Origin: Desulfuromonadaceae bacterium UBA2294
Lineage (GTDB): Bacteria > Desulfobacterota > Desulfuromonadia > Desulfuromonadales > UBA2294
Assembly (NCBI GenBank): GCA_002345625.1
Contig: DDWE01000102.1
Location: forward strand, 14,018-21,821
DNA: 7,804 bases
Direction of reading: 5' to 3'
In this document: positions 1-6,074 of the stretch, piece by piece
Layout of the letters: each line of letters begins with the position of its first letter
Numbering within the stretch: position 1 is the first letter of the stretch
Program-made: the position numbers and the translations under genes
The notes under the pieces: model-generated
The model's database searches: none
What the model was told of the DNA's origin: nothing
Seen by the model: only the letters and a program-made list of their open reading frames with translations

Positions 1-156
1 TTCATGGATACGGGCAAGATCATGACCGGCCTCGCCCTGGCCTTGAAAGCAACCGCCATCGGCCTGGTGGTCGCCATCCCGGCCATCACCCTGTACAACT
101 TTCACGTCCGTCACGTGAAGGAGATGCTGCTGCAATGGGAGATCGACCATGGATGA
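1..156 (+). CDS. exbB: ExbB/TolQ-type proton channel subunit, C-terminal end only
   Basis: The frame is open from the first base to TGA at 154-156 and encodes the last 51 residues of a MotA/TolQ/ExbB-family protein. A Gly/Ala-rich segment (TGKIMTGLALALKATAIG) runs into a hydrophobic helix (LVVAIPAITLYNF) and a short charged tail. That is the usual end of the family, whose last transmembrane helix lines the proton channel together with ExbD. ExbB forms the inner-membrane pentamer that converts proton motive force into movement of TonB. The stop lies inside the start of the next gene (8-nt overlap with the ATG at 149), so translation is probably coupled. Most of the gene is outside the window. 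TolQ is an alternative, but the tonB-type gene two positions downstream favours ExbB. Confidence 0.85.
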   Translation, partial: FMDTGKIMTGLALALKATAIGLVVAIPAITLYNFHVRHVKEMLLQWEIDHG

Positions 157-529
157 GAAAGAGTTTGACGTCATCAACGTCATCCCCTTTATCGACATCA
201 TGCTGGTGCTGCTGACCATCGTGTTGACCACCTCGACCTTCATCGCAAGTGGCGGGATTCCGGTGCAGCTGCCGCGCGCCGCCCAGAGCGACGCCGAGCT
301 GCTGCGCACTGCAACCATCGAGATCGACCGAAGCGGCACGATCTATTACAACGCCAACCCGGTCGCCCTTGATGAGCTGAACAACCTGATCTACACCCTT
401 GACCGCGAAACGCCGGTGCTGCTGCGCGCCGACCGCAACCTGACCCTGCAGGTCTTTGTCGATGTCCTCGACCTGGTCAAACAGCTCGGATTCAACCGGG
501 TCAGCCTGCAGACCGAGGATCGGAAATGA
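149..529 (+). CDS. exbD: ExbD/TolR-family biopolymer transport protein
   Basis: A 126-residue protein of normal length for ExbD. After a short cytoplasmic N-terminus comes the single transmembrane helix with the family signature NVIPFIDIMLVLL (residues 10-22). Asp16 corresponds to the conserved proton-carrying aspartate. The remainder is a small periplasmic domain that includes VLLRADRNLTLQVFVDVLD and ends in LQTEDRK. Known family role: ExbD sits in the ExbB pore and couples proton flow to TonB in the inner membrane. The ATG overlaps the end of exbB, and its ribosome binding sequence (GGGAG at 138-142) lies within the exbB coding region. The stop overlaps the tonB start as ATGA. TolR is the paralogous alternative and is less likely given the TonB neighbour. 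Confidence 0.93.
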   Translation: MDEKEFDVINVIPFIDIMLVLLTIVLTTSTFIASGGIPVQLPRAAQSDAELLRTATIEIDRSGTIYYNANPVALDELNNLIYTLDRETPVLLRADRNLTLQVFVDVLDLVKQLGFNRVSLQTEDRK

Positions 530-1206
530 CCCGGCAAACGCGTGCATGGCAGGTGTCACTGGGGCTGCACGCCCTGCTCATCGGCGGCTTTGTCCTGCTC
601 AATATCGGTCTGGCCGCAACGCAGCGACCGATAACCATCGATCTCTCCTTCTGCAGCCTGCCGGAGCAGACCGTGGCAGCGCCGGTCGCCCCGCCGCAGC
701 CGGCAACCGTGACACCGAAAAAGGTCGTGCACAAAAAACCGGCCGCACCGGTGGAACCACCGCCGCAGATCGTCGAGAGCGTCACTCCAGAGCTCCAGGC
801 CGCTGTCGCGCCACCGGAGGACGTGCCACTCCCGGAAGAGAGTGAACCACCGATCAACGAAACAGTCGCAAGCACACCTGTTGCTGAATCTACCGCTGCC
901 GCCGCACCATCGTCTGAAGAGCAGGTTCAGGGCTACCGGCGTGAGCACTTCAACTACATCCGCAGCCTGATCCTGATGAAGCTCGATTACCCGCCGCTGG
1001 CGCAACGCATGGGGTGGAGCGGGCAGGTGGTGGTGTCGTTTATCATCCGGGAGGATGGAGAGGTTGAGGAGGTCAACGTCGTCAAAAGTTCCGGCCGCTC
1101 AGTGCTCGACCAGAGCGCCCTGGCGACCATTCAGCGCGTCGCCCCGTTTCCGCGCCCGCCGGTTGCGGCAGAGATTGTCATGCCGATCGTCTATCAGCTC
1201 AATTGA
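526..1206 (+). CDS. tonB: TonB-family energy transducer
   Basis: A 226-residue protein with classical TonB architecture. Residues 1-9 are cytoplasmic, and residues about 10-31 form a membrane anchor containing Ser11 and His15 with the S-x3-H spacing of the TonB transmembrane motif that contacts ExbB/ExbD. Residues about 50-130 form a Pro/Ala/Glu-rich periplasm-spanning linker (PVAPPQPA, PVEPPPQ). The C-terminal TonB domain (about 140-226) has the LDYPPLAQRMGWSG motif, then VVVSFIIREDGEV and a final VMPIVYQLN strand. Family role: it transmits energy from the ExbB/ExbD motor to outer-membrane TonB-dependent receptors, for example for siderophore, cobalamin or metal uptake. No receptor gene is visible here, so the substrate is unknown. 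The ATG start overlaps the exbD stop (ATGA), indicating one operon. No clear terminator follows. Confidence 0.93.
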   Translation: MTRQTRAWQVSLGLHALLIGGFVLLNIGLAATQRPITIDLSFCSLPEQTVAAPVAPPQPATVTPKKVVHKKPAAPVEPPPQIVESVTPELQAAVAPPEDVPLPEESEPPINETVASTPVAESTAAAAPSSEEQVQGYRREHFNYIRSLILMKLDYPPLAQRMGWSGQVVVSFIIREDGEVEEVNVVKSSGRSVLDQSALATIQRVAPFPRPPVAAEIVMPIVYQLN

Positions 1207-1371
1207 TCATGAATGTGTCAGCGCAAGAGCATCAGCGACGCAACGCAACGCATACACACACCTAAGCCGTTGAAAAGAATCTTGCAAGCTGCTAAAAAAA
1301 CAACATGATGAATTTATTGAGATTTTCAGTCGATATAACGGTTACCGTCTAATCCTGTCAGGCAGACACAT

Positions 1372-1818
1372 TTGGAACCATTGAATATAGATGGCAATTA
1401 TGCTTTTTACACAATTATAGGCCTGCTCTTGGCTGAGCAGGTTCTGTATTACCTTGATTTTACTTACATTTACAAATTTGGCATAAAGATAAAAGAGATC
1501 CCGGTTGAAAGTCTTGTCCTTCATGAACGTAAGATTCGAATGAATTTTTTGCGCTTTACAGAGAGAAAAGACTCTATCTTGATAAGGTTCTCTCCACCCT
1601 TTGGAGCCATACCGCTCCCCTTTGTGGGCATCATAGAAAAACAGAGAAACAATAGACTCAAGGTCAAGATTGGCCCGGCGACACTGGCAAGCATTGCGGT
1701 ACTGCTGTTTCAGTTGTGCGCCTACGGACGTTTTGGAGAAGTTTTTTACGGGACTCTTGTTTTGGTGTTCGTCTATTTTATTTTTGTGCGCACCACAAGA
1801 GATACCATTCGTACATAA
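1372..1818 (+). CDS. small membrane protein of unknown function (TTG start)
   Basis: I do not recognise a family. The frame is open from 1339 and has no ATG before residue 57, so the start must be TTG at 1372, or the second TTG at 1381; both have only a weak AGG upstream. The 148-residue product has one N-terminal hydrophobic segment (about 11-28), a polar basic middle (residues 38-75, including HERKIRMNFLRFTERK), a short hydrophobic PFGAIPLPFVGII stretch (76-88) and two C-terminal hydrophobic segments (about 104-117 and 124-139) before a basic tail. This pattern fits a small inner-membrane protein with a cytosolic loop. The first 60 bases are near 38% G+C, clearly lower than the flanking tonB and kinase genes, which suggests recent acquisition. 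A -10-like TATAAC sits at 1334-1339 without a good -35. It could be a degraded remnant, but the reading frame is long and intact. Confidence 0.6.
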   Translation: MEPLNIDGNYAFYTIIGLLLAEQVLYYLDFTYIYKFGIKIKEIPVESLVLHERKIRMNFLRFTERKDSILIRFSPPFGAIPLPFVGIIEKQRNNRLKVKIGPATLASIAVLLFQLCAYGRFGEVFYGTLVLVFVYFIFVRTTRDTIRT

Positions 1819-1867
1819 AAGCCCTCAAAACGGGGGCGGATCGATGTTCCAGCCCGGAATGCAATGA

Positions 1868-1897
1868 AAAAGGCGGCCCATTCGGGTCGCCCTTTGT
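1868..1897. terminator. hairpin terminator between convergent genes, probably bidirectional
   Basis: GGCGGCCC at 1872-1879 pairs with GGGTCGCC at 1884-1891 around the loop ATTC. The stem is full-length on the + strand with one G-T wobble. A-rich sequence lies to the left and CTTTGTTT to the right, so either transcript would end in a T-rich run. It lies 49 nt after the membrane-protein stop and 30 nt beyond the stop of the opposing RIO-type kinase gene. Confidence 0.72.
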
Positions 1898-1921
1898 TTC
1901 TTCCATGTTGCGCACCGCTCC

Positions 1922-2770
1922 TTACGCCACCTGCGCCCGCCCCACTTCCCGGGCCATGGCTTCGGCACGCGAATCCTTGATCTCCCGCAGGACAATATCA
2001 ACATCAGCGGCGGCGTCATCAGACTCAAACCGGCCGGTCAGCACCGTCTCCGGTTTCAGTGCGCCGTTTTCATAAAGATGCCAGATCTCCTGTGCATAGC
2101 GGGTGGTCAGCAGCTCGGGGGCAAACTGGCCGAAATACGCCGCAAGGTTGTCGACATCGCGGGCAAAGAGGCGGCCGGCGTTGTTGTTGCCGGCGGCGTC
2201 AATCGCCTGGGGGAGGTCAATGACCACCGGACCATCGACGGCAATCAGTACGTTAAACTCGGACAGGTCGCCGTGTACCAGCCCGGCGCAGAGCATCCGC
2301 ACCACCTGGTCGATGAGGAAGCGGTGATACTCCCGGGCCTGCGCTGAACTCAGGTGCAGATCGTTGAGCCGCGGAGCGGCCGAGCCGACATTGTCGACCA
2401 CCAGTTCCATCAGCAGCACCCCTTCGGAGAAACTGTGTGGTTTGGGGACGCGCACGCCGGCGTCAGCGAGGCGATAAAGGGCGTCAACCTCGGCATTTTG
2501 CCAGGAGGCTTCCTGCTCCTTGCGGCCAAACTTTGAATGCTTGTCCATGGCGCGGGAACGGCGACTGCTGCGCACCTTGCGCCCTTCCATATACTGAACC
2601 TGGTTATGAAAGCTGCGGTGCTTGACCTCTTTATAAACCTTGGCACAGCGGATCTCGCCATGACTGCGCACCACGAAAACGTCGGCTTCCTTACCGCTCA
2701 TCAGCTGACCGAGGACTTCATCAATCAGTCCGTCCTGCAGCAAAGGCTCCAGCCTTTTGGGTATTTTCAT
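1922..2770 (-). CDS. RIO-type serine protein kinase
   Basis: A 282-residue protein with RIO1-like kinase landmarks. These are a P-loop-like SGKEADVFVV (25-34), a probable ATP-binding lysine in CAKVYK (Lys44), a basic segment (48-75), the hinge-like LLMELV (119-124), the catalytic loop HGDLSEFNVL (166-175, Asp168 and Asn173) and the metal-binding VIDLPQAID (183-191, Asp185). RIO kinases phosphorylate serine and act in ribosome maturation in archaea and eukaryotes; the bacterial substrate is not established. I chose ATG at 2768-2770 because a GGGGAAG ribosome binding site lies about 8 nt upstream and MKIPKRLEPL is a typical start for this group. The frame stays open to 2890, but that extension crosses a terminator hairpin. 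A shared terminator at 1868-1897 ends the gene. Confidence 0.92.
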   Translation of the reverse strand: MKIPKRLEPLLQDGLIDEVLGQLMSGKEADVFVVRSHGEIRCAKVYKEVKHRSFHNQVQYMEGRKVRSSRRSRAMDKHSKFGRKEQEASWQNAEVDALYRLADAGVRVPKPHSFSEGVLLMELVVDNVGSAAPRLNDLHLSSAQAREYHRFLIDQVVRMLCAGLVHGDLSEFNVLIAVDGPVVIDLPQAIDAAGNNNAGRLFARDVDNLAAYFGQFAPELLTTRYAQEIWHLYENGALKPETVLTGRFESDDAAADVDIVLREIKDSRAEAMAREVGRAQVA

Positions 2771-2838
2771 CGTTGATCTTCCCCACATTTCAGGCGCCAG
2801 GTCCGTCGTAAATTGACGTCTTGCACCTGAACAATGAT

Positions 2839-2874
2839 AAAAACAAAGGCCTGAAATCATGTCGATTTCAGGCC
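2839..2874 (-). terminator. intrinsic terminator of the small lysine-rich gene
   Basis: GGCCTGAAATC (2848-2858) and GATTTCAGGCC (2864-2874) form a perfect 11-bp stem with a 5-nt loop. Read on the minus strand, the stem is followed directly by TTTGTTTTT, a proper T-tract. On the plus strand no T-run follows, so it is directional. It lies 47 nt past the stop of the 35-codon gene and 77 nt before the start of the kinase gene, which separates the two transcription units unless read-through occurs. Confidence 0.82.
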
Positions 2875-2921
2875 GGCAGAGCTGAATCACACGGGTACTG
2901 GGGTGCGGCCTGGCACCATCA

Positions 2922-3029
2922 TTACCTGTTTTTCTCGGCTTTCTTGATCTCTTTGGCCGCCTTTTTTTCTTTCATGGTCTTGGCCGGCTCTTTCTTTTCA
3001 GACTTCTTGCTGTCCATCCCCTTGCCCAT
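2922..3029 (-). CDS. 35-residue lysine-rich small protein
   Basis: The minus strand carries ATG (3027-3029) to TAA (2922-2924), encoding a 35-residue protein that starts MGKGMDSKKSEKKEPAKT. It has 13 lysines, 1 arginine and 6 acidic residues, with no hydrophobic core and no signal peptide. An excellent ribosome binding site (AAGGAG, 3038-3043) lies 8 nt before the ATG, and a strong terminator follows at 2839-2874, so this looks like an autonomous gene. The MGKG-DSKK start resembles short, highly charged hypothetical proteins I associate with Geobacter-type genomes; this is recollection and unchecked. The composition suggests a disordered or helical cytosolic peptide that may bind nucleic acid or the ribosome, which is inference only. 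Its position next to a RIO-type kinase may be coincidental. Confidence 0.72.
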   Translation of the reverse strand: MGKGMDSKKSEKKEPAKTMKEKKAAKEIKKAEKNR

Positions 3030-3254
3030 GGTTATAACTCCTTAAAAAACGGCAGAATAAATCCAGTACGTGATAAATTACGCTACACTTTAGCATATTT
3101 AACCCGCTTACTGTTTTTATTTACGAATATGGCGTCGTTAACACCAATCCCCGTCTCACCCCCTGTTTTGGTGGTACGCCGGAATGAATAATGGTAACTT
3201 GACCGCCATCGCCATGCTGGCACCATCTTCACCTTCCCGACGTCTGGAAAGCCG

Positions 3255-4151
3255 ATGCACGAAAACGATAAAGCCGTAACGATCGAGACCCCGATGGGCA
3301 CTCTGGAACGCACCGACTGCGACAATGCCTTCCCTGGCGCGCACGATGCGAACCACCCTGTTCAGCAACCGGTAACACCTCGCCAGTCGGACAGCGTCCT
3401 GCGCAAACTCGCCCCGATCGGTTTGCTGCTGCTGTTTGTATTTAGCAAGCTGAAATACCTGGCGGTGCTGTTGCAGATCGGCAAGTTCAAGACCTTTCTC
3501 AGCATGCTGGTCAGCATCTGGGCCTACGCCATGTTCTGGGGCTGGTCGTTTGCCGCCGGTTTTGTAGCACTGATCTTTATCCATGAAATGGGGCACGTCA
3601 TCGCCCTGCGCATGATGGGAATCCGCGCTTCGGCGCCGATGTTCATCCCCTTTGTCGGCGCCCATATCGTCATGAAGTCGATGCCGAAGAATGCCTTTGC
3701 CGAAGCGGTAGGAGCTTACGGCGGTCCGCTGCTCGGCACCATCGGTGCCATCGGTTGCGTCGGCATCGGCCTGGCAACGGGAAATCTGTTCTGGTTCGCA
3801 CTCGCCTCCAGCGGTTTTCTGCTCAACCTGTTCAACCTGCTACCGATCTCGCCGCTCGACGGCGGCCGGATTATCGGCGTCATCAGCCCCAAACTCTGGA
3901 TCCTCGGCCTGCTCGGCGCCGGGGCTCTGTTCTATTTGACCTGGTCTCCGATCATCGCCCTGATCCTGCTTCTGGGCAGCTATCAGATCTACACCGCCTT
4001 CAAGCAGTCGAAAACCGAACGGGCGGCTTACTACGATGTGTCGCTGGGCCGTCGTATCGCCATGGGCGCCGCTTTTCTGCTGCTGCTGGCGGTGACCTCT
4101 ATCGGCATGATTGTCATGCAAGTACCGTTGCAGAACCTGCCGGGGAGTTGA
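3255..4151 (+). CDS. site-2 protease family (M50) membrane zinc metalloprotease
   Basis: A 298-residue polytopic membrane protein. About 50 polar N-terminal residues precede multiple hydrophobic helices. The zinc-binding HEMGH motif (His110, Glu111, His114) lies inside the third hydrophobic segment. The second active-site motif NLFNLLPISPLDGG (191-204) supplies Asn194 and the zinc-ligand Asp202. This HExxH ... N-x2-N ... LDGG arrangement is diagnostic of M50 intramembrane proteases, which cut transmembrane substrates such as anti-sigma factors. No PDZ domain is present, unlike RseP, so it belongs to the compact SpoIVFB/Rv-like type. No substrate or sigma factor gene is adjacent. The ATG at 3255 has GGAAAG 5 nt upstream. 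The stop is 6 nt from the next gene, with which it is probably co-transcribed. Confidence 0.9.
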   Translation: MHENDKAVTIETPMGTLERTDCDNAFPGAHDANHPVQQPVTPRQSDSVLRKLAPIGLLLLFVFSKLKYLAVLLQIGKFKTFLSMLVSIWAYAMFWGWSFAAGFVALIFIHEMGHVIALRMMGIRASAPMFIPFVGAHIVMKSMPKNAFAEAVGAYGGPLLGTIGAIGCVGIGLATGNLFWFALASSGFLLNLFNLLPISPLDGGRIIGVISPKLWILGLLGAGALFYLTWSPIIALILLLGSYQIYTAFKQSKTERAAYYDVSLGRRIAMGAAFLLLLAVTSIGMIVMQVPLQNLPGS

Positions 4152-4157
4152 TGAACC

Positions 4158-4604
4158 ATGTCTCCGGCGATTAAAACCAACGGCCCCTGCCAAGCCATGC
4201 GCCAACCGCGCCACCCGGTTAAACGCTGGGCCCTGTTCATCGGCGGTTGCCTCGCTGCCGGCCTCGGAATTCTCGGTATCTTTCTGCCTGTTCTACCGAC
4301 CGTCCCCTTATTACTTCTGGCCCTGTTCTGCTTCGCCCGCAGTTCAGAGCGTTTTTACACCGGGCTGCGCGATCACAGCTACTTCGGTCCGCTGTTACGC
4401 CCCTACCTGCAAGGGGGCGGGATACCGCGTGGTGCCAGACGAAAGGCCATCGCTCTGGTCTGGATCAGTATCGGTATCTCAGCACTGCTGTTGACAACTG
4501 CTGCCTGGCTGCGCGTCATTTTGCTGTTGACCGCCCTCTGCGTCACTCTCTACCTGTTACGACTGCCGACCGCAACCATTGACACCCCGGACAATATCGA
4601 CTGA
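4158..4604 (+). CDS. DUF454 (YbaN-like) inner-membrane protein
   Basis: A 148-residue protein with the signatures of DUF454/YbaN. GLGILGIFLPVLPTVP (35-50) falls within a hydrophobic helix and is followed by LLLLALFCFARSSERF (51-66), an HSYFGPLL segment and a GIPRGARRKAIAL stretch (88-100). Two more hydrophobic segments follow (101-114 and 118-135). The tail is polar. The family function is not established. The start at 4158 is preceded by GGGGAG (4142-4147) inside the end of the protease gene; Met14 (4197) is an alternative start. The 6-nt gap to the M50 protease gene implies one transcript. It could be a membrane partner of the protease, but that rests only on adjacency. Confidence 0.88.
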   Translation: MSPAIKTNGPCQAMRQPRHPVKRWALFIGGCLAAGLGILGIFLPVLPTVPLLLLALFCFARSSERFYTGLRDHSYFGPLLRPYLQGGGIPRGARRKAIALVWISIGISALLLTTAAWLRVILLLTALCVTLYLLRLPTATIDTPDNID

Positions 4605-4756
4605 CTCCATTTCCGCCACCGGCTCAATCCCACCCCTGCTTTTCAAACATCACTATCAACAGCCGTATGTCTGCATATTGCCATTGCCAAATCCGGTGAT
4701 AACGTTGTGTCATAAACGCCGCTGAACATCGCAACGGCACAACAAGGAGTCCAATC

Positions 4757-5494
4757 ATGAAAACCTTATTGACCCTCTGCCTGCTACTCGCCCTCGCCAC
4801 CCCGGCTCTGGCCGCCGGCCATGCTGTCGATTATCAGATCGGCGATGAAACGTTTGAAGGCTATTTCGTCAGCCCATCCGCCAAAGCACCACTGGTGCTT
4901 TTGATCCATGACTGGGACGGGCTCGGTGACTACGAAGTGAAACGCTCCGAGATGCTTGCTGCCCTTGGCTATGCTGTCTTTGCCGCCGATCTGTACGGCA
5001 AAGGGGTGCGCCCGGAGGCTCTCGAAGAGAAGAAGAAGCAGACCGGCGCCCTCTATGCCGACCGGGCACGGATGCGCAGCCTGCTGCAAGGAGCGCTGGC
5101 TGCGGCAAAAACGCAGGGCGGCAACCTGCATAACGCAGTCGCCGTCGGCTACTGTTTCGGCGGCGCGGCGGTGCTGGAACTCGCCCGTTCCGGGGCCGAT
5201 CTGAAGGGGTTCGTCTCCTTCCACGGCGGTCTGCCGACGCCTGAAGGACAGGATTACAAGCAGACCAAGGGCAACTTGCTGATTCTGCACGGGACGGCCG
5301 ATGCCAGTGTCAGCATGGAAGATTTCGCCAACCTGGCAATTGAGCTGGAGTCGGCCGGCGTCAAGCACGAGATGATCACCTACAGCGGTGCACCGCATGC
5401 GTTCACGGTTTTTGGCAGTGATCGTTACCGGAAGGATGCGGATGAGAAATCGTGGCGGCGGTTTACGGAGTATCTGGGGGAGACGTTGCGTTAA
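4757..5494 (+). CDS. exported dienelactone hydrolase family protein
   Basis: A 245-residue alpha/beta hydrolase. An N-terminal signal peptide (MKTLLTLCLLLALATPALA, residues 1-19) with an ALA-A cleavage site predicts export to the periplasm. The mature part follows the dienelactone hydrolase plan: HDWDGLGDYEVKRSEML (51-67), GYAVFAADLYGKG (71-83), and the nucleophile elbow GYCFGG with Cys133. Asp182 is in LHGTAD and His214 in GAPHAF, completing a Cys-Asp-His triad. Family members hydrolyse lactones and esters, originally carboxymethylenebutenolide in chlorocatechol breakdown. No catechol-pathway genes are nearby, so the real substrate is unknown. AAGGAG lies 7 nt before the ATG. The gene appears monocistronic and is followed by the repeat cluster. 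Confidence 0.9.
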   Translation: MKTLLTLCLLLALATPALAAGHAVDYQIGDETFEGYFVSPSAKAPLVLLIHDWDGLGDYEVKRSEMLAALGYAVFAADLYGKGVRPEALEEKKKQTGALYADRARMRSLLQGALAAAKTQGGNLHNAVAVGYCFGGAAVLELARSGADLKGFVSFHGGLPTPEGQDYKQTKGNLLILHGTADASVSMEDFANLAIELESAGVKHEMITYSGAPHAFTVFGSDRYRKDADEKSWRRFTEYLGETLR

Positions 5495-5540
5495 AGAGTG
5501 GGCGAGTTCCGCTCATAAATACTCGACAATCTGAAAACTT

Positions 5541-5787
5541 GAGTCAAAAGCTCGGGCGCTGCGCCCCGTGCCCCGCCTTACTTTCTTTTGCGCGCACAAA
5601 AAGAAAGTAAGCAAAGAAAATGCGCCCAATGCCACCGCCCGCTGCGCGGATTCCCTCCACTTCGCAGACGTTTCGGGGCCGCAAAAAAACTTGCCCTGCG
5701 GGCTTCGGACATTTTTGCGGCAAAGCCTCCCGAACCGTCCACTACGCTCCGGCGGCGGCACATGGGGTTGAAGGTCAAAATCCTGAA
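5541..5787 (+). repeat. structured dispersed repeat, direct copy 1
   Basis: This is one of two nearly identical units; its partner at 6075-6320 differs at about a dozen positions, only four of them in the 168-base core. Ordered inverted repeats are visible. H1 pairs GGGCG (5554-5558) with CGCCC (5562-5566). H2 pairs CTTACTTTCTTTT (5577-5589) with AAAAGAAAGTAAG (5599-5611), a perfect 13 bp. H4 pairs GCCGCAAAAA (5678-5687) with TTTTTGCGGC (5712-5721) and encloses a small GCCC-TGC-GGGC hairpin (5693-5703). No credible coding frame is present and no transposase is encoded. The unit begins 46 nt after the hydrolase stop and runs into a 7-bp tandem tract. It could be a mobile non-autonomous palindromic element or a 3'-end RNA structure. 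Confidence 0.88.
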
Positions 5788-5823
5788 ACCTGAAACCTGA
5801 AACCTGAAACCTGAAACCTGAAA
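5782..5823 (+). repeat. tandem 7-bp repeat, six units of CCTGAAA
   Basis: Six perfect tandem copies of CCTGAAA are followed by a partial TCTG. The tract lies at the H4-distal end of direct copy 1 and also at the H4-distal end of the inverted copy, so the two elements are tail-to-tail across it. A period of 7 is not a multiple of three yet reads open in all frames, which produces spurious peptides. There are no spacers, so it is not a CRISPR array. Unit number probably varies by slippage. Confidence 0.92.
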
Positions 5824-5844
5824 TCTGTTTCTCCCCCCTTACAC

Positions 5845-6060
5845 CATCGCCGAACGAAAGGGTTTTCATCTGGAGTTTTCCGGGTCGAATGTCCGAAGCC
5901 CGCAAGGCAAGTTTTCGATCCCGGCCGGATGAAAAGCCTGTAGAGAGGGCACCCCGATAGGGGCGATCGTGTCGGGGCGTCCTTCTTTTGCTGACTTTTC
6001 TTGGACGAGCAAGAAAAGTCAGTCGTCTGGCGGGGCGAAAACCGCCGGTTTCGGTGCAAA
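5845..6060 (-). repeat. structured dispersed repeat, diverged inverted copy
   Basis: This is a related but strongly diverged element on the minus strand; its outer limits are approximate. A 26-base block (5888-5913) matches the block at 5688-5713 and 6221-6246 in reverse complement with one difference. Read on the minus strand, the same hairpins occur in the same order. H1 is AAACC/GGTTT (6047-6051 with 6039-6043). H2 is CTGACTTTTCTTG/CAAGAAAAGTCAG (6010-6022 with 5991-6003, perfect 13 bp). H4 is 5914-5924 with 5880-5889, ten pairs with one bulged base. The H1-to-H4 core is 172 bases against 168 in the direct copies. Stem sequences differ between copies but pairing is kept, implying that the fold is selected or maintained. 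Confidence 0.75.
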
Positions 6061-6074
6061 TCACACAAAAATTA

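Noticed and set aside
86..559. 157-codon frame on the minus strand opposite exbD
   Set aside because: It is a shadow of the exbD codons, with Asp/Gln-rich content and no family motifs, and it lies antisense to a well-supported operon gene.
3199..3227. TTGACC as a -35 box for the protease gene
   Set aside because: The -35 half is good, but the hexamer at 17 nt spacing (ACCATC) is a poor -10, so the match is probably chance.
3156..3665. 169-codon frame on the minus strand over the start of the protease gene
   Set aside because: It is antisense to the HExxH-containing coding region, with low-complexity His/Gln/Arg content and no ribosome binding site.
4678..4716. Promoter-like TTGCCA and CATAAA upstream of the hydrolase gene
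   Set aside because: The spacing between the best -35 and -10 candidates does not fit 16-18 nt, so no promoter is claimed.
5782..5823. Possible CRISPR-like array
   Set aside because: The repeat period is 7 bp with no spacers, and no cas genes are present.
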